Source: Nitrospiraceae bacterium (GTDB lineage: Bacteria; Nitrospirota; Nitrospiria; Nitrospirales; UBA8639). From it: a stretch of DNA of 64,000 nt. The stretch covers positions 248,001 to 312,000 of the forward strand of contig JACKFE010000003.1 of NCBI GenBank assembly GCA_020632635.1. The letters run 5' to 3'. Under the pieces are notes generated by a model. That model was not told the DNA's origin, made no database searches, and saw only the letters and a list, made by a program, of their open reading frames with translations. The position numbers and the translations under genes are program-made. Each line of letters starts with the position of its first letter. Within the stretch, counting starts at the first letter, position 1. Positions 1 to 9,166 of this stretch are shown here, piece after piece.

Positions 1-2195
1 TTGAAGAAGACCACGCTTAAGGGAGGAAGGGTGACAAGAAGAGAAGACGGTTGGTCATGCCAGGGAATCGGGTCGGCTTGTACGCCCCCGCCATTGCCCA
101 TATTACTGCCGCCGTAAAGGTCCGAGTCGCTGTTTAACAATTCCCGGTAATATCCGCCACGCGGTACACCCATGCGATATTTCTCCCGCGGAACGGGCGT
201 GAAGTTACAGGCACAGACGACCAAATCATTTCGATCTTGAGCATACCGAATGTAGGTGAGCGTGGAGTTGTCGCTATCGTGCAGATCGATCCATTGAAAG
301 CCTTGCCAGTCAAAATCCACTTCATGGAGGGCCGGCTCTGATTGGTAGAGCCGGTTTAAATCGGCGATATACTGCTGAAGCCCTTTATGCCGGTCGTATT
401 GGAGCAAGTGCCATTGCAAACTATCATCGTGGTTCCATTCCCACCATTGCCCGATTTCCCCACCCATGAACAGCATTTTTTTGCCGGGATGCCCCCACAT
501 ATGTCCATAGAGTGCCCGCAGGTTGGCGAACCGCTGCCAATCGTCGCCAGGCATCTTGTCCAGGAGCGATTTTTTCCCATGGACGACTTCATCGTGGGAA
601 AGCACAAGAATAAAGTTTTCGGTGAAGGCATACATGAGCCCAAAGGTCACCTTGTTCTGGTGATACTTGCGATGGACGGGATCCTGTTGAAAATATTCCA
701 GCGTATCGTGCATCCAGCCCATATTCCATTTCAATGAAAACCCCAATCCTCCCACATAGGTCGGCCTGGATACGCCAGGCCAGGCCGTAGACTCTTCCGC
801 GATCATGAGAATGCCAGGATGCTCCTGGTGCGTGACGGCATTCAGTTCTTTGATGAACTCCACGGCTTCCAGATTTTCATGTCCACCAAATTGATTGGGC
901 ACCCACTCACCTTCTTTTCTGGCGTAATCCAAATACAGCATCGACGCCACGGCATCCACGCGAAGCCCGTCAATGTGGTACCGATCGAACCAACTCAGGG
1001 CGCTATTGATGAGGAAGTTTTTGACCTCAGTACGTCCGTAGTTGAATATTCGGCTTTTCCATTCCGGATGCCAGCCTTTGCGGGGGTCGGCATGGTCATA
1101 GAGATGCGTTCCATCAAAAAAAGCCAGACCATGCGGGTCATCGGGGAAATGGGCCGGAGCCCAATCCATAATGACCCCAATCCCCGCTTGATGGCAGGTA
1201 TCAATAAACCACTGAAAATCCTCCGGCGCCCCAAACCGACTGGTGGGGGCGAAATATCCCGTCGCCTGATATCCCCACGATCCATCAAAGGGGTGCTCCA
1301 CAATCGGCATCAATTCTAAATGCGTGAAGCCCATTTTCTTCGCATAGGGCACCAATGTCTCGGCCAATTCCCGGTAAGAGAGCCACCGATTGGCTTCTTC
1401 CGGCTTCCGCCGCCAAGACCCTAAGTGCACCTCATAAATAGATAAGGGTTTCTTGAAGGGATCGTGCGTTGCCCGTTGAGTCATCCACTCTTGATCGTTC
1501 CATTGATATCCCGCCACGTCACAGACCATGGAGGCCGTTTTCGGACGCAACTCGGCAGCCGTGGCCCAGGGATCCGCTTTGGTAAACGGCACTTCCGCCC
1601 CCTGAGGTAAAATTTCATATTTATATAATTCGCCACCACCCAAATCCGGGATAAATAATTCCCAGATGCCCACCGCACCACGATTTCGCATCGGATGACG
1701 CCGCCCATCCCAACCATTGAAATTTCCAACCACGCTCACCCGTTTGGCATTGGGCGCCCATACGACAAAATTGACGCCGGCGACGCCTTGATGCGTACAG
1801 ACGTGCGCTCCCAATTTTTCATAGGCTTTATACAGTTTCCCCTCTCCAAACAAATGCAGATCGAAGTCCGATAAGACAGGGGGAAAAGCATAGGGATCGT
1901 GGCGTTGAATCACTTTCCCTTCCTGCGTGGTCGTGCGGAGAAGATAGGGTGTCGAAAAATCCTGTTCCGGAAGGACGACTTCATACATCCCCCCAGGATG
2001 GACCAATTCCATCGGCTTCAGTTGTGTCTTGCCTGCACAAAGCACGCAAACGGCTTCGGCTGCATCCGGCAAAAAGGCCCGGATACGAATGCGGACATCG
2101 CCTCGTTGATGTTCTTTATGTGGCCCCAGAATGGAAAAGGGATCCCACTCCTGGGCATCCAATAGGGATTGCATGCGAGATTGCGAAATTGTCAT
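1..2195 (-). CDS. glgB: 1,4-alpha-glucan branching enzyme, 3' end cut by window edge
   Basis: Cytoplasmic enzyme that cuts alpha-1,4-glucan chains and re-attaches them as alpha-1,6 branches during glycogen synthesis. About 731 codons are present and the translation ends in the usual C-terminal all-beta region (LPPLSVVFF), so only a few residues should be missing. A CBM48 module with GNFNGWDGRRHPM lies near residue 150. The GH13 barrel shows the nucleophile motif DGLRVDAVAS (about residue 410), the acid/base AEEST (about 465) and LSHDEVVHGK (about 530). The ATG at 2195 has no strong Shine-Dalgarno; an in-frame ATG at 2174 is the alternative. It is divergent from the lapA-glgC-treY group, with which it shares a pathway. 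Confidence 0.95.
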   Translation of the reverse strand, partial: MTISQSRMQSLLDAQEWDPFSILGPHKEHQRGDVRIRIRAFLPDAAEAVCVLCAGKTQLKPMELVHPGGMYEVVLPEQDFSTPYLLRTTTQEGKVIQRHDPYAFPPVLSDFDLHLFGEGKLYKAYEKLGAHVCTHQGVAGVNFVVWAPNAKRVSVVGNFNGWDGRRHPMRNRGAVGIWELFIPDLGGGELYKYEILPQGAEVPFTKADPWATAAELRPKTASMVCDVAGYQWNDQEWMTQRATHDPFKKPLSIYEVHLGSWRRKPEEANRWLSYRELAETLVPYAKKMGFTHLELMPIVEHPFDGSWGYQATGYFAPTSRFGAPEDFQWFIDTCHQAGIGVIMDWAPAHFPDDPHGLAFFDGTHLYDHADPRKGWHPEWKSRIFNYGRTEVKNFLINSALSWFDRYHIDGLRVDAVASMLYLDYARKEGEWVPNQFGGHENLEAVEFIKELNAVTHQEHPGILMIAEESTAWPGVSRPTYVGGLGFSLKWNMGWMHDTLEYFQQDPVHRKYHQNKVTFGLMYAFTENFILVLSHDEVVHGKKSLLDKMPGDDWQRFANLRALYGHMWGHPGKKMLFMGGEIGQWWEWNHDDSLQWHLLQYDRHKGLQQYIADLNRLYQSEPALHEVDFDWQGFQWIDLHDSDNSTLTYIRYAQDRNDLVVCACNFTPVPREKYRMGVPRGGYYRELLNSDSDLYGGSNMGNGGGVQADPIPWHDQPSSLLVTLPPLSVVFF

Positions 2196-2250
2196 TGCCA
2201 ACAAATATCTACTGTGTTAACAAAGAACATGGTATCATAATTTTCCATCT

Positions 2251-2574
2251 ATGTATTCTATTTTAATTGCCTTTCTCTTTCTGCTGTTTTTTACTGTTGC
2301 ATTCTCTTTGCAAAACGCTGAGCCAATCATCATTCATTTCTTTGGATGGCGGTTCGAAGGCTCGCTGGTTATCGTTCTTTTAACGGCCTTAGCCATGGGA
2401 GTGGTGCTCACCGTGCTAGCCTCCCTCCCATCTCAATTAAAAAAACGTCGGCTCATTGGCCGACAGCAAAAAACGATTGCGGAGTTGGAACGGAAAATGG
2501 CCGAATATCAGGCCATGGCCCAATCTCACGAGCCTCAAGCGCAGGAGATGATCATCCACACCCCTGAACCATGA
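2251..2574 (+). CDS. LapA/DUF1049 domain membrane protein
   Basis: Small inner-membrane protein of 107 residues. Hydrophobic segments lie at about residues 1-17 and 38-60, with the conserved family pattern F.LQN...V.IHFF..RFEGSL between them, followed by a basic, coiled C-terminal tail (residues 65-95). In Enterobacteria, LapA (YciS) works with LapB in controlling LPS assembly and LpxC turnover; whether this protein does so is not shown by the sequence. No lapB is adjacent. The stop overlaps the glgC start (ATGA), so translation of the two is probably coupled. Confidence 0.85.
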   Translation: MYSILIAFLFLLFFTVAFSLQNAEPIIIHFFGWRFEGSLVIVLLTALAMGVVLTVLASLPSQLKKRRLIGRQQKTIAELERKMAEYQAMAQSHEPQAQEMIIHTPEP

Positions 2575-3863
2575 AAAAATCCCACGCCCAACATCGAAAA
2601 ATTGCCCCCGTGGAACGGACACCACAAAAAGTCTTAGCCATGATCATGGCTGGAGGTAAAGGCGAACGGCTCATGCCCCTGACAGAACAGCGGAGTAAGC
2701 CCTCCGTCCCCTTTGCGGGAACGTATCGCATTGTCGATTTTGCGTTGAGTAATTTTGTGAACTCCGGAATTTTGGGCATGTATGTCCTGGTGCAATACCG
2801 GTCGCAATCCCTCATCGAACATTTGCGCCGGACCTGGCGGTTCGGCGGCCCCAACCGCCAGGCCTTCATTACCGTCGTCCCTCCACAAATGAAGGGCCGT
2901 GGAAAATGGTACGAAGGCACGGCCGATGCGGTCTACCAAAACATTAACCTCATCCACGACTTTGCTCCCGGGCTCGTCGCGGTGTTTGGCGCCGACCACA
3001 TCTATCGCATGGATGTCCGCCAAATGATCCAATTTCATTTGGATAACCAAGCGGAAATCACGGTGGCTGCTCTTCCCGTCCCCATCCACGCAGCCAAGGG
3101 ATTCGGCATCATGGAGGTGACATCGGACTCTCAAATAATCGGTTTTGAAGAAAAACCTGCCAATCCCAAACCCATGCCAGGCAACCTAGACATGGCGTTC
3201 AGCTCCATGGGGAACTACATTTTCAATGTTGATACTCTGGTCAGAATTTTGGAGCAGGATGCCAGCAAAGCAGGCACCCATGATTTTGGCCGCGACATTA
3301 TTCCCTCGCTCATCAAATCACACCGGGTCATGGCCTATGACTTCATGGAAAATGCCGTCCCCGGCGTCCATCCATATGAAGAGTGGGGCTACTGGCGGGA
3401 TGTCGGCACTCTTGATGCCTACTGGCAAGCTAATATGGATGTCTTAGGCAAAGAACCGATTTTCGACCTGCGGAATGTTCGCTGGCCGATCATTACCGAT
3501 GCCTCCGTCGAACCAGTAGCGAGTTTGGTGCAATCCCATCTGGACGATGCCATGGTGGGACAAGGGAGCCTTGTGGTCGAGAGCCATATCACCCGCTCGA
3601 TTATTGGCCGGAATGTCCGCATCGGCGAAGGCAGCACGATTGAAGAATCAATTGTGTTGGACGGAACGATTATTGGATCAAAATGTCATCTGCGCCGTTG
3701 CATTATCGATCGGTTCAATGTTTTAGAATCAGGGACAGAGCTTGGGTTGCAACCCGGCCGCGAAGCCAGAAAATCAACGATCGGCAAATCCGGCTTGACC
3801 GTTTTGCCTCGCGGCCAATCCTACGGAGGGCGCGCAGTCTCCCACCCTCCTCCCAATCAGTAA
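2571..3863 (+). CDS. glgC: glucose-1-phosphate adenylyltransferase
   Basis: Makes ADP-glucose from glucose-1-phosphate and ATP, the committed step of bacterial glycogen synthesis. The 430-residue length is typical. The N-terminal nucleotidyltransferase domain shows IMAGGKGERLMPLT (about residues 25-38), KPSVPFAGTYRIVDF, and GTADAVYQN; the C-terminal part is a left-handed beta-helix with hexapeptide repeats (SIIGRNVRIGEGSTIEES). It overlaps the preceding lapA-like gene by 4 nt and is followed after 12 nt by treY. glgA is not in this window, so the other glycogen genes must lie elsewhere. Confidence 0.96.
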   Translation: MKKSHAQHRKIAPVERTPQKVLAMIMAGGKGERLMPLTEQRSKPSVPFAGTYRIVDFALSNFVNSGILGMYVLVQYRSQSLIEHLRRTWRFGGPNRQAFITVVPPQMKGRGKWYEGTADAVYQNINLIHDFAPGLVAVFGADHIYRMDVRQMIQFHLDNQAEITVAALPVPIHAAKGFGIMEVTSDSQIIGFEEKPANPKPMPGNLDMAFSSMGNYIFNVDTLVRILEQDASKAGTHDFGRDIIPSLIKSHRVMAYDFMENAVPGVHPYEEWGYWRDVGTLDAYWQANMDVLGKEPIFDLRNVRWPIITDASVEPVASLVQSHLDDAMVGQGSLVVESHITRSIIGRNVRIGEGSTIEESIVLDGTIIGSKCHLRRCIIDRFNVLESGTELGLQPGREARKSTIGKSGLTVLPRGQSYGGRAVSHPPPNQ

Positions 3864-3875
3864 ACCGGGGGATCC

Positions 3876-6776
3876 ATGGCCTTCCCTCGTATTCCTCTTG
3901 CCACGTACCGCTTGCAATTGAACCAGTATTTTACATTCTCAGATGCCACACGCATCCTTCCCTATTTGCATGAGCTGGGCATTACGGATCTCTACGCCTC
4001 TCCATATCTAAGAGCCCTTCCGGGCAGTACGCATGGCTACGACATCATCGATCCTACTTGCCTGAACCCTGAACTGGGCAGCATCGCAGACTATGAGGCT
4101 CTGACGCACACCCTCCGGTCCTACCAGATGGGACATATTTTGGACATCGTTCCTAACCACATGGGCATCGACGCCTCTGCCAATCCCTGGTGGCAGGACG
4201 TTTTGGAAAACGGCCCCTCTTCCCGCTACGCCAATTACTTTGACATTGACTGGACCCCGGTCAAAGATGAGCTGGAAAATAAAGTATTGCTGCCCATTTT
4301 AGGCGACCAATATGGCATCGTCCTCGAGAATCAGGAAATCTTGTTGCAATATGAGGACGGCCGTCTTTTTCTCCGGTATTACGATCATAGTCTCCCACTG
4401 GATCCCTGTACCTGGGGCCAGGTTTTGGGATTGCGACAGGATCTTCTCTCCCAACAATTTGTCGAATCTGATCCCGAGCTTCAGGAGTACCTGAGCATTC
4501 TCACGGCTCTGTCCCATCTCCCCGGCCGCACGGAAACAGATCCGGATCGAATTGCCGAGCGCTATCGGGAAAAAGAAGTCATCCGTCGTCGCCTGGCGGT
4601 GCTCCTCACCGAACATGTCCCCTTACACTCATTTTTGAAGGAAAATCTGCAGTTGATCAACGGCACTCCAGGCCAGCCCAGAAGCTTTGATACGCTGGAC
4701 ACCCTCCTCAGTAGCCAAGCCTATCGATTGGCCTATTGGCGGGTTGCAGCCGAGGAAATCAATTACAGGAGATTCTTTGACATTAACCAGCTGGCCGCTA
4801 TTCGTATGGAGGAGCCCGGGGTTTTCCAGGAGGCCAACCAAAAGATTTTTGAATTACTGTCGACCCAGGCCGTCACAGGATTACGAATTGACCATGTAGA
4901 TGGCTTAAGTGACCCCAAAGGATACCTGACCAATTGGCAGCGATGGGGACAAGAGCATCTCGAAGGGCCACCAGATGAATCGGAAAAGTCACTCTACGTC
5001 ATTGTGGAAAAAATTCTTGGACCGGGAGAGCATCTCATTGCGGACTGGCCCATTCACGGAACGACTGGGTATGACTTTTTAACCTGGGCCAATCAAGTCT
5101 TTGTGGATACCAGGCAGGAACGTCCGTTCGACCAACTCTATCTTCGATTCACCAAGTTTACGATTCCCTACGATGATCTGATTTATCAGTGCAAAAAACT
5201 GATCATGAGTTCCTCCATGTCGGGGGAAATCAACGCGCTCGGGCACCAACTGAATGTCCTCTCGGAAAGAAATCGACGCTCCCGGGATTTTACGCTGAAC
5301 AGTCTCATCCATGCCATTCGGGAAATTATTGCCTGCTTTCCGGTCTATCGCACCTATATTTCTCCACTCTCGGACGATCTTCCGCTCGACCGGGATCGTG
5401 CGTACATTCGGCTGGCGGTCGCCAGAGCCAAACGCCGCAATCCGGCCTTGAGCAATTTGGTATTCGATTTCATCCGAGATCTCCTCTTGAAATCGTCCCA
5501 GGACTCACCCGAGTGGGATTGGGAAAGTATTCGCCCCTTTTGTTTGAAATTTCAGCAAACAACCAGCCCCGTGACCGCCAAAGGCGTGGAAGATACCGCT
5601 TTTTACCTGTACAACCGGCTGGCCTCATTGAACGAGGTAGGGGGAGAACCCCAACATTTCGGAATCACACTCGAAAAATTCCATTCTCTCATGAAGGAGC
5701 GTGCCGCCCAATGGCCACACAGCCTTTCGGCGACTTCCACGCATGACACGAAACGGAGCGAAGACGTCCGGGCTCGACTCAACGTCCTTTCCGAAATTCC
5801 CCATGAATGGCGCCAACGCATTCGTCTTTGGAGCCGCCTGAACAAAAAGGCCAGACGTGGCTTGGAAGAAAAGATTGTCCCAAGCTCCAATGAGGAGTAT
5901 CTCATTTACCAAACGCTCATAGGCATTTGGCCTCTGACTCCCCTCCATGAGGATTCTCATTCCATCTTCATGGAACGAGTAAAAACCTACATGCTGAAAG
6001 CGCTCAAGGAGGCCAAAGAACATTCAAGCTGGCTCAATCCCGATGAGACTTATGAATCCGCCCTCCTCTGCTTTCTTGACCAGATTCTGGATATGAGTCC
6101 TCAGAATAAATTCCTCCGGGACTTCCTGGAATTCCAACAACGCATTGCCCACTTTGGCCTCTATAATTCCCTGGCACAGGTTCTTCTGAAAATCACCGCT
6201 CCGGGCATCCCCGATTTTTATCAAGGTACGGAGCTGTGGGACTTCACGTTGGTCGACCCCGACAATCGACATGCCATTGATTACCCAGCCCACCAACGGC
6301 TATGGGCCACACTACAAGAACGGGTGAAGAATGAGGACAGGATCGGTCTTCTCCAGCATTTATTGCAAGATCCTTCTGACGGCATGATCAAACTCCTTCT
6401 GACGACTACCGCTCTTCACTATCGGAATGCTCATTCGACCCTGTTTACCCAGGGAAGCTACCATCCTGTTCAAATCACGGGTGATCAGGCCCTCCATGTC
6501 CTTGGCTATCTGCGGTCCACACAGGATCATCATTGCCTCATGGTTCTCCCTCGGTTTCTGGCAGGATTGAAAGCCTCTCCCTCCAGTCTGCCGATCGGGG
6601 AATCGGTCTGGGGGCAGACCTGGCTGGAGATGCCGCCTCACCTTAGCCATGAACGATGGCGGAATGTCTTGACACAGGAAACCTTGACTCTACAGAGGCA
6701 ATCCAACATGATAGGATTATCGGTTAAAAACGTCTTCCAATATTTTCCTTTTGCGTTATTGGAGCCAGTTCAATGA
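3876..6776 (+). CDS. treY: malto-oligosyltrehalose synthase
   Basis: GH13 enzyme that converts the reducing end of maltodextrins into a trehalose unit (TreY-TreZ route). 966 residues, somewhat longer than many homologues. The four GH13 motifs are visible: DIVPNHMG (residue 90), GLRIDHVDGLSDP (about 335, nucleophile Asp), VIVEKILGPGE (about 376, acid/base Glu) and STHDTKRSED (about 621). It starts 12 nt after glgC behind a GGGGGATCC stretch and its stop overlaps the next small gene (ATGA). treZ, which would release the trehalose, is not in the window. The placement beside glgC and glgB suggests trehalose is made from glycogen. Confidence 0.96.
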   Translation: MAFPRIPLATYRLQLNQYFTFSDATRILPYLHELGITDLYASPYLRALPGSTHGYDIIDPTCLNPELGSIADYEALTHTLRSYQMGHILDIVPNHMGIDASANPWWQDVLENGPSSRYANYFDIDWTPVKDELENKVLLPILGDQYGIVLENQEILLQYEDGRLFLRYYDHSLPLDPCTWGQVLGLRQDLLSQQFVESDPELQEYLSILTALSHLPGRTETDPDRIAERYREKEVIRRRLAVLLTEHVPLHSFLKENLQLINGTPGQPRSFDTLDTLLSSQAYRLAYWRVAAEEINYRRFFDINQLAAIRMEEPGVFQEANQKIFELLSTQAVTGLRIDHVDGLSDPKGYLTNWQRWGQEHLEGPPDESEKSLYVIVEKILGPGEHLIADWPIHGTTGYDFLTWANQVFVDTRQERPFDQLYLRFTKFTIPYDDLIYQCKKLIMSSSMSGEINALGHQLNVLSERNRRSRDFTLNSLIHAIREIIACFPVYRTYISPLSDDLPLDRDRAYIRLAVARAKRRNPALSNLVFDFIRDLLLKSSQDSPEWDWESIRPFCLKFQQTTSPVTAKGVEDTAFYLYNRLASLNEVGGEPQHFGITLEKFHSLMKERAAQWPHSLSATSTHDTKRSEDVRARLNVLSEIPHEWRQRIRLWSRLNKKARRGLEEKIVPSSNEEYLIYQTLIGIWPLTPLHEDSHSIFMERVKTYMLKALKEAKEHSSWLNPDETYESALLCFLDQILDMSPQNKFLRDFLEFQQRIAHFGLYNSLAQVLLKITAPGIPDFYQGTELWDFTLVDPDNRHAIDYPAHQRLWATLQERVKNEDRIGLLQHLLQDPSDGMIKLLLTTTALHYRNAHSTLFTQGSYHPVQITGDQALHVLGYLRSTQDHHCLMVLPRFLAGLKASPSSLPIGESVWGQTWLEMPPHLSHERWRNVLTQETLTLQRQSNMIGLSVKNVFQYFPFALLEPVQ

Positions 6777-7036
6777 GTGTAACCAATACGAATGCCGCGC
6801 CGGCCTCCGAATCCGAATCATTCTCCGAATCTTCTACCCCACAGACCAATCTTGGATGGGAAGGGCATGTCCATTTCCAGGAAGAGACACCACTGTGGGA
6901 ACGATTGCTCGAAACCTATCCGGAGGTTCGCACAGGAGTGTCGTACGGCTTAATTTTCACCTCGGGGATCCTTCTCGGAGCCGCCATCATGGCTATGGCG
7001 ACCGTGGGGAAATCCCAATCGCATCATGCCAAATAA
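6773..7036 (+). CDS. small single-span membrane protein, unknown function
   Basis: 87 residues. The first 35 are Ser/Thr/Glu-rich and look disordered; residues 36-55 contain WEGHVHFQEETPLWERLLE; a hydrophobic stretch at about residues 58-77 (GLIFTSGILLGAAIMAMA) can span the membrane; the tail ends in HHAK. The start overlaps the treY stop (ATGA), which supports real, coupled translation. I do not recognise the family. The following gene is also a small membrane protein with a similar FxxGxLLGA segment, so the two may be related or work together. Confidence 0.7.
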   Translation: MSVTNTNAAPASESESFSESSTPQTNLGWEGHVHFQEETPLWERLLETYPEVRTGVSYGLIFTSGILLGAAIMAMATVGKSQSHHAK

Positions 7037-7054
7037 TGGCTGGAGGGCTTGATC

Positions 7055-7372
7055 ATGGATGACCACACCACACATGGAGATTCAGGCTGGGTAAACACAT
7101 TTGTTTTTATTGCCGGTTTTTTACTCGGTGCAGGCACCGCTATCATGATGACTCCCGAATCCGGGTCGCAATTGCGGAGTCGGTTGGCCAGAGGGGCAAA
7201 AACGGCACAGGATGAATTGTCTGATATGACGGCTCAAACCAGGGATGCCTTGAGTTCCTTGAAAGAAGAAGCCAAGCGCTCGGTCAAACAGGCGGGGGTT
7301 CGCCTCCATACGGCAGTGGATGCCACGAAACAATCAGTCAAAACCCCGGCGGGTGATCCCTTTGACGACTAA
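7055..7372 (+). CDS. YtxH-like membrane protein
   Basis: 105 residues. One N-terminal membrane segment with the glycine-rich YtxH pattern (FIAGFLLGAGTAIMMTPESG, residues 14-33), then a basic, amphipathic, coiled-coil-prone tail with repeating Lys/Ala/Thr. YtxH proteins are small, often stress-related membrane proteins of unknown mechanism. I chose the ATG at 7055 because GGAGG at 7042-7046 lies 8 nt before it; an in-frame TTG at 7049 is too close to that site. It lies 18 nt after the previous small membrane protein gene, probably in the treY transcript. Confidence 0.75.
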   Translation: MDDHTTHGDSGWVNTFVFIAGFLLGAGTAIMMTPESGSQLRSRLARGAKTAQDELSDMTAQTRDALSSLKEEAKRSVKQAGVRLHTAVDATKQSVKTPAGDPFDD

Positions 7373-7419
7373 CTCTGCGCCGGACCATTACCATATTGCC
7401 AATTTCATGGGTACAGGGT

Positions 7420-7457
7420 CGGGGCCAAGGCTTCTGATGACAGATATGCTGGCCCCG
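7420..7457 (+). terminator. GC-rich hairpin after the treY group
   Basis: Arms CGGGGCCA (7420-7427) and TGGCCCCG (7450-7457) pair perfectly around a 22-nt loop, about 50 nt after the YtxH-like gene. There is no clear T-run, so it is only a possible terminator or an mRNA-stabilising stem. Confidence 0.35.
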
Positions 7458-7560
7458 CCCCTTCATCCCTTCTAAAATCTCAGATATCCTCTCTCCCATA
7501 TTCTCCAAAAAAATCCGCTCGTTTCTTGTTCCTTCATCTAATCCGTGAGAAACTATCCCT

Positions 7561-8505
7561 ATGGCAGCGGCTCCCTCTTCCTTGATTGATCGACTCAAAC
7601 TTGGCCTTCTATTAAACGGCATTATCATTCTGGCCGAATTCATCGGTGGATGGTGGACAAATAGCCTGGGCCTGATGAGCGACGCCGGACATAATCTGGT
7701 TGACCAGGGCTCTTTAATTCTGGCCTTTTATGCCCATCTCCTAGCCTCGCGCCCAGCCACGGAATTCCGCACATTTGGCTATCACCGGGCGGGAACTGTC
7801 GCGGCTTTTGTCAATGGGATGATTCTTTTATTAACAGGGCTCGGGATCGGGATAGTGGCCGGCTATCGCCTATTTTTTCCGGTTGATGTTCCTGGCTTCT
7901 GGATCATGGGCATCGCGGGCATCAGTGCCTTGGCCAACATCGGGGTTGCCATATTGTTGCGCCAAGGGGCCCACGATGACATTAATATTCGCGGGGCATT
8001 CCTTCATATGGTCATGGATGCCTGGATGTCGGTAGGTGTTATTTTAGCTGGATTAGGGATTGCCTTATTCCATCTGCCGTTTTTAGATCCGTTGATCAGT
8101 CTTATTCTGGTCATCGTCATCCTCAAGGGCAGTTGGCCCCTGTTTCAAGAATCCTTAAATATCTTGCTGGAATCGACGCCGCCCCATCTACAGACCTCAA
8201 AAATTGTAGACACGCTGCAAGCAATTCCCGGGGTCATCAAAGTTCACGATCTGCATATCTGGGCCGTAGAGCCACGCATTATCATGCTCACCTGCCATGT
8301 GCTGGTGGATAGCGTACGCGTGCCTGACAAGGATCAATTGATGAAACCCATCCAAACCACATTGGCTTCCACCTTTGGCATCCATCACATGACCATCCAA
8401 TTGGAAACGGAATGCGAGGAGGAGCATGCGTTACACTGTAACCTCAATCATTTGACTCAGACCTCTTCGGTCCATCCTCCCCTTCCCCATGCCCATCATC
8501 ATTAA
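7561..8505 (+). CDS. cation diffusion facilitator (Zn/Co/Cd-type) exporter
   Basis: Inner-membrane proton-coupled exporter of divalent metals, CDF family (ZitB/CzcD-like). 314 residues with six predicted membrane helices in residues 10-205 and a cytoplasmic C-terminal domain. The paired metal-site motifs are present: SDAGHNLVD in helix 2 and HMVMDAWMS in helix 5 (HxxxD). The extreme C-terminus is His-rich (HPPLPHAHHH) and could sense or bind metal. It stands alone, convergent with the PAP2 gene. Confidence 0.9.
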   Translation: MAAAPSSLIDRLKLGLLLNGIIILAEFIGGWWTNSLGLMSDAGHNLVDQGSLILAFYAHLLASRPATEFRTFGYHRAGTVAAFVNGMILLLTGLGIGIVAGYRLFFPVDVPGFWIMGIAGISALANIGVAILLRQGAHDDINIRGAFLHMVMDAWMSVGVILAGLGIALFHLPFLDPLISLILVIVILKGSWPLFQESLNILLESTPPHLQTSKIVDTLQAIPGVIKVHDLHIWAVEPRIIMLTCHVLVDSVRVPDKDQLMKPIQTTLASTFGIHHMTIQLETECEEEHALHCNLNHLTQTSSVHPPLPHAHHH

Positions 8506-8526
8506 TCTGACCACAGACCTTCGTCA

Positions 8527-9081
8527 TTAAGGGATATTGCTGTCCCTCAAAATGGTGGTTTTTATTAGAGCCGCGACTCCCCCTCCCACAACCACTCCGA
8601 TTCCCATTCCAACCAGCACATCGGTCACATAATGCGCGCCAAGATAGACCCGGGACAATCCAATCAACATTAAGACCGGGACAAGGACCCATCCCAGGGA
8701 GGGAAACAACACCATTAAAAAGGCCACAGCCGTACTGGAATTCAGCGCATGATTGGAGGGCAAACTAAAAGACCCCCCGCAGCCAACCAATTGATGCACC
8801 TGTTCAAGCACCTGGCAAGGACGAGACCGGCCAATGAGATTTTTTAATTGCCCTCCCAGAAAATCACTCAACCCAAGCAACAAAAGCAGGCAAGGAACGG
8901 CAATTCTGGCTTCCCCCCAATTTCTCCAGGCCCAATAAAGAGCCAGACACAGACCAGGAACAATCAGGTTCCCTTCCTGCGAAAATTGAAACATGACCTC
9001 ATCAAGCAGTGGAAACCGTCCCGCCATTCCATTAATGGCGGTAAACCAGTCCCGATCAAACTCTTGAATCAAATCCAACAT
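8527..9081 (-). CDS. PAP2-family membrane phosphatase
   Basis: Multi-span membrane phosphatase of the type 2 phosphatidic acid phosphatase superfamily; related enzymes remove phosphate from undecaprenyl pyrophosphate, phosphatidylglycerol phosphate or lipid A. The three-part signature is present: KNLIGRSRPC, PSNHALNS (usual PSGH) and SRVYLGAHYVTD. The ATG at 9081 is preceded by AGGAAGG at proper distance; a longer TTG-started frame to 9141 is less likely. 184 residues. The substrate cannot be told from sequence. Confidence 0.85.
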   Translation of the reverse strand: MLDLIQEFDRDWFTAINGMAGRFPLLDEVMFQFSQEGNLIVPGLCLALYWAWRNWGEARIAVPCLLLLLGLSDFLGGQLKNLIGRSRPCQVLEQVHQLVGCGGSFSLPSNHALNSSTAVAFLMVLFPSLGWVLVPVLMLIGLSRVYLGAHYVTDVLVGMGIGVVVGGGVAALIKTTILRDSNIP

Positions 9082-9166
9082 CGGATCCTTCCTTTCTTCC
9101 CCTACCTTCCTGAATTCACTTTTCCCCCTGACAATCTCCAATGCGTTGGTTTAGGATAGTGATCAA

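Noticed and set aside
819..1319. 166-codon plus-strand frame in glgB
   Set aside because: Antisense shadow of the GH13 catalytic domain.
5189..5746. 185-codon frame inside treY
   Set aside because: It is a +1 shadow of treY, whose own frame is intact with all four GH13 motifs.
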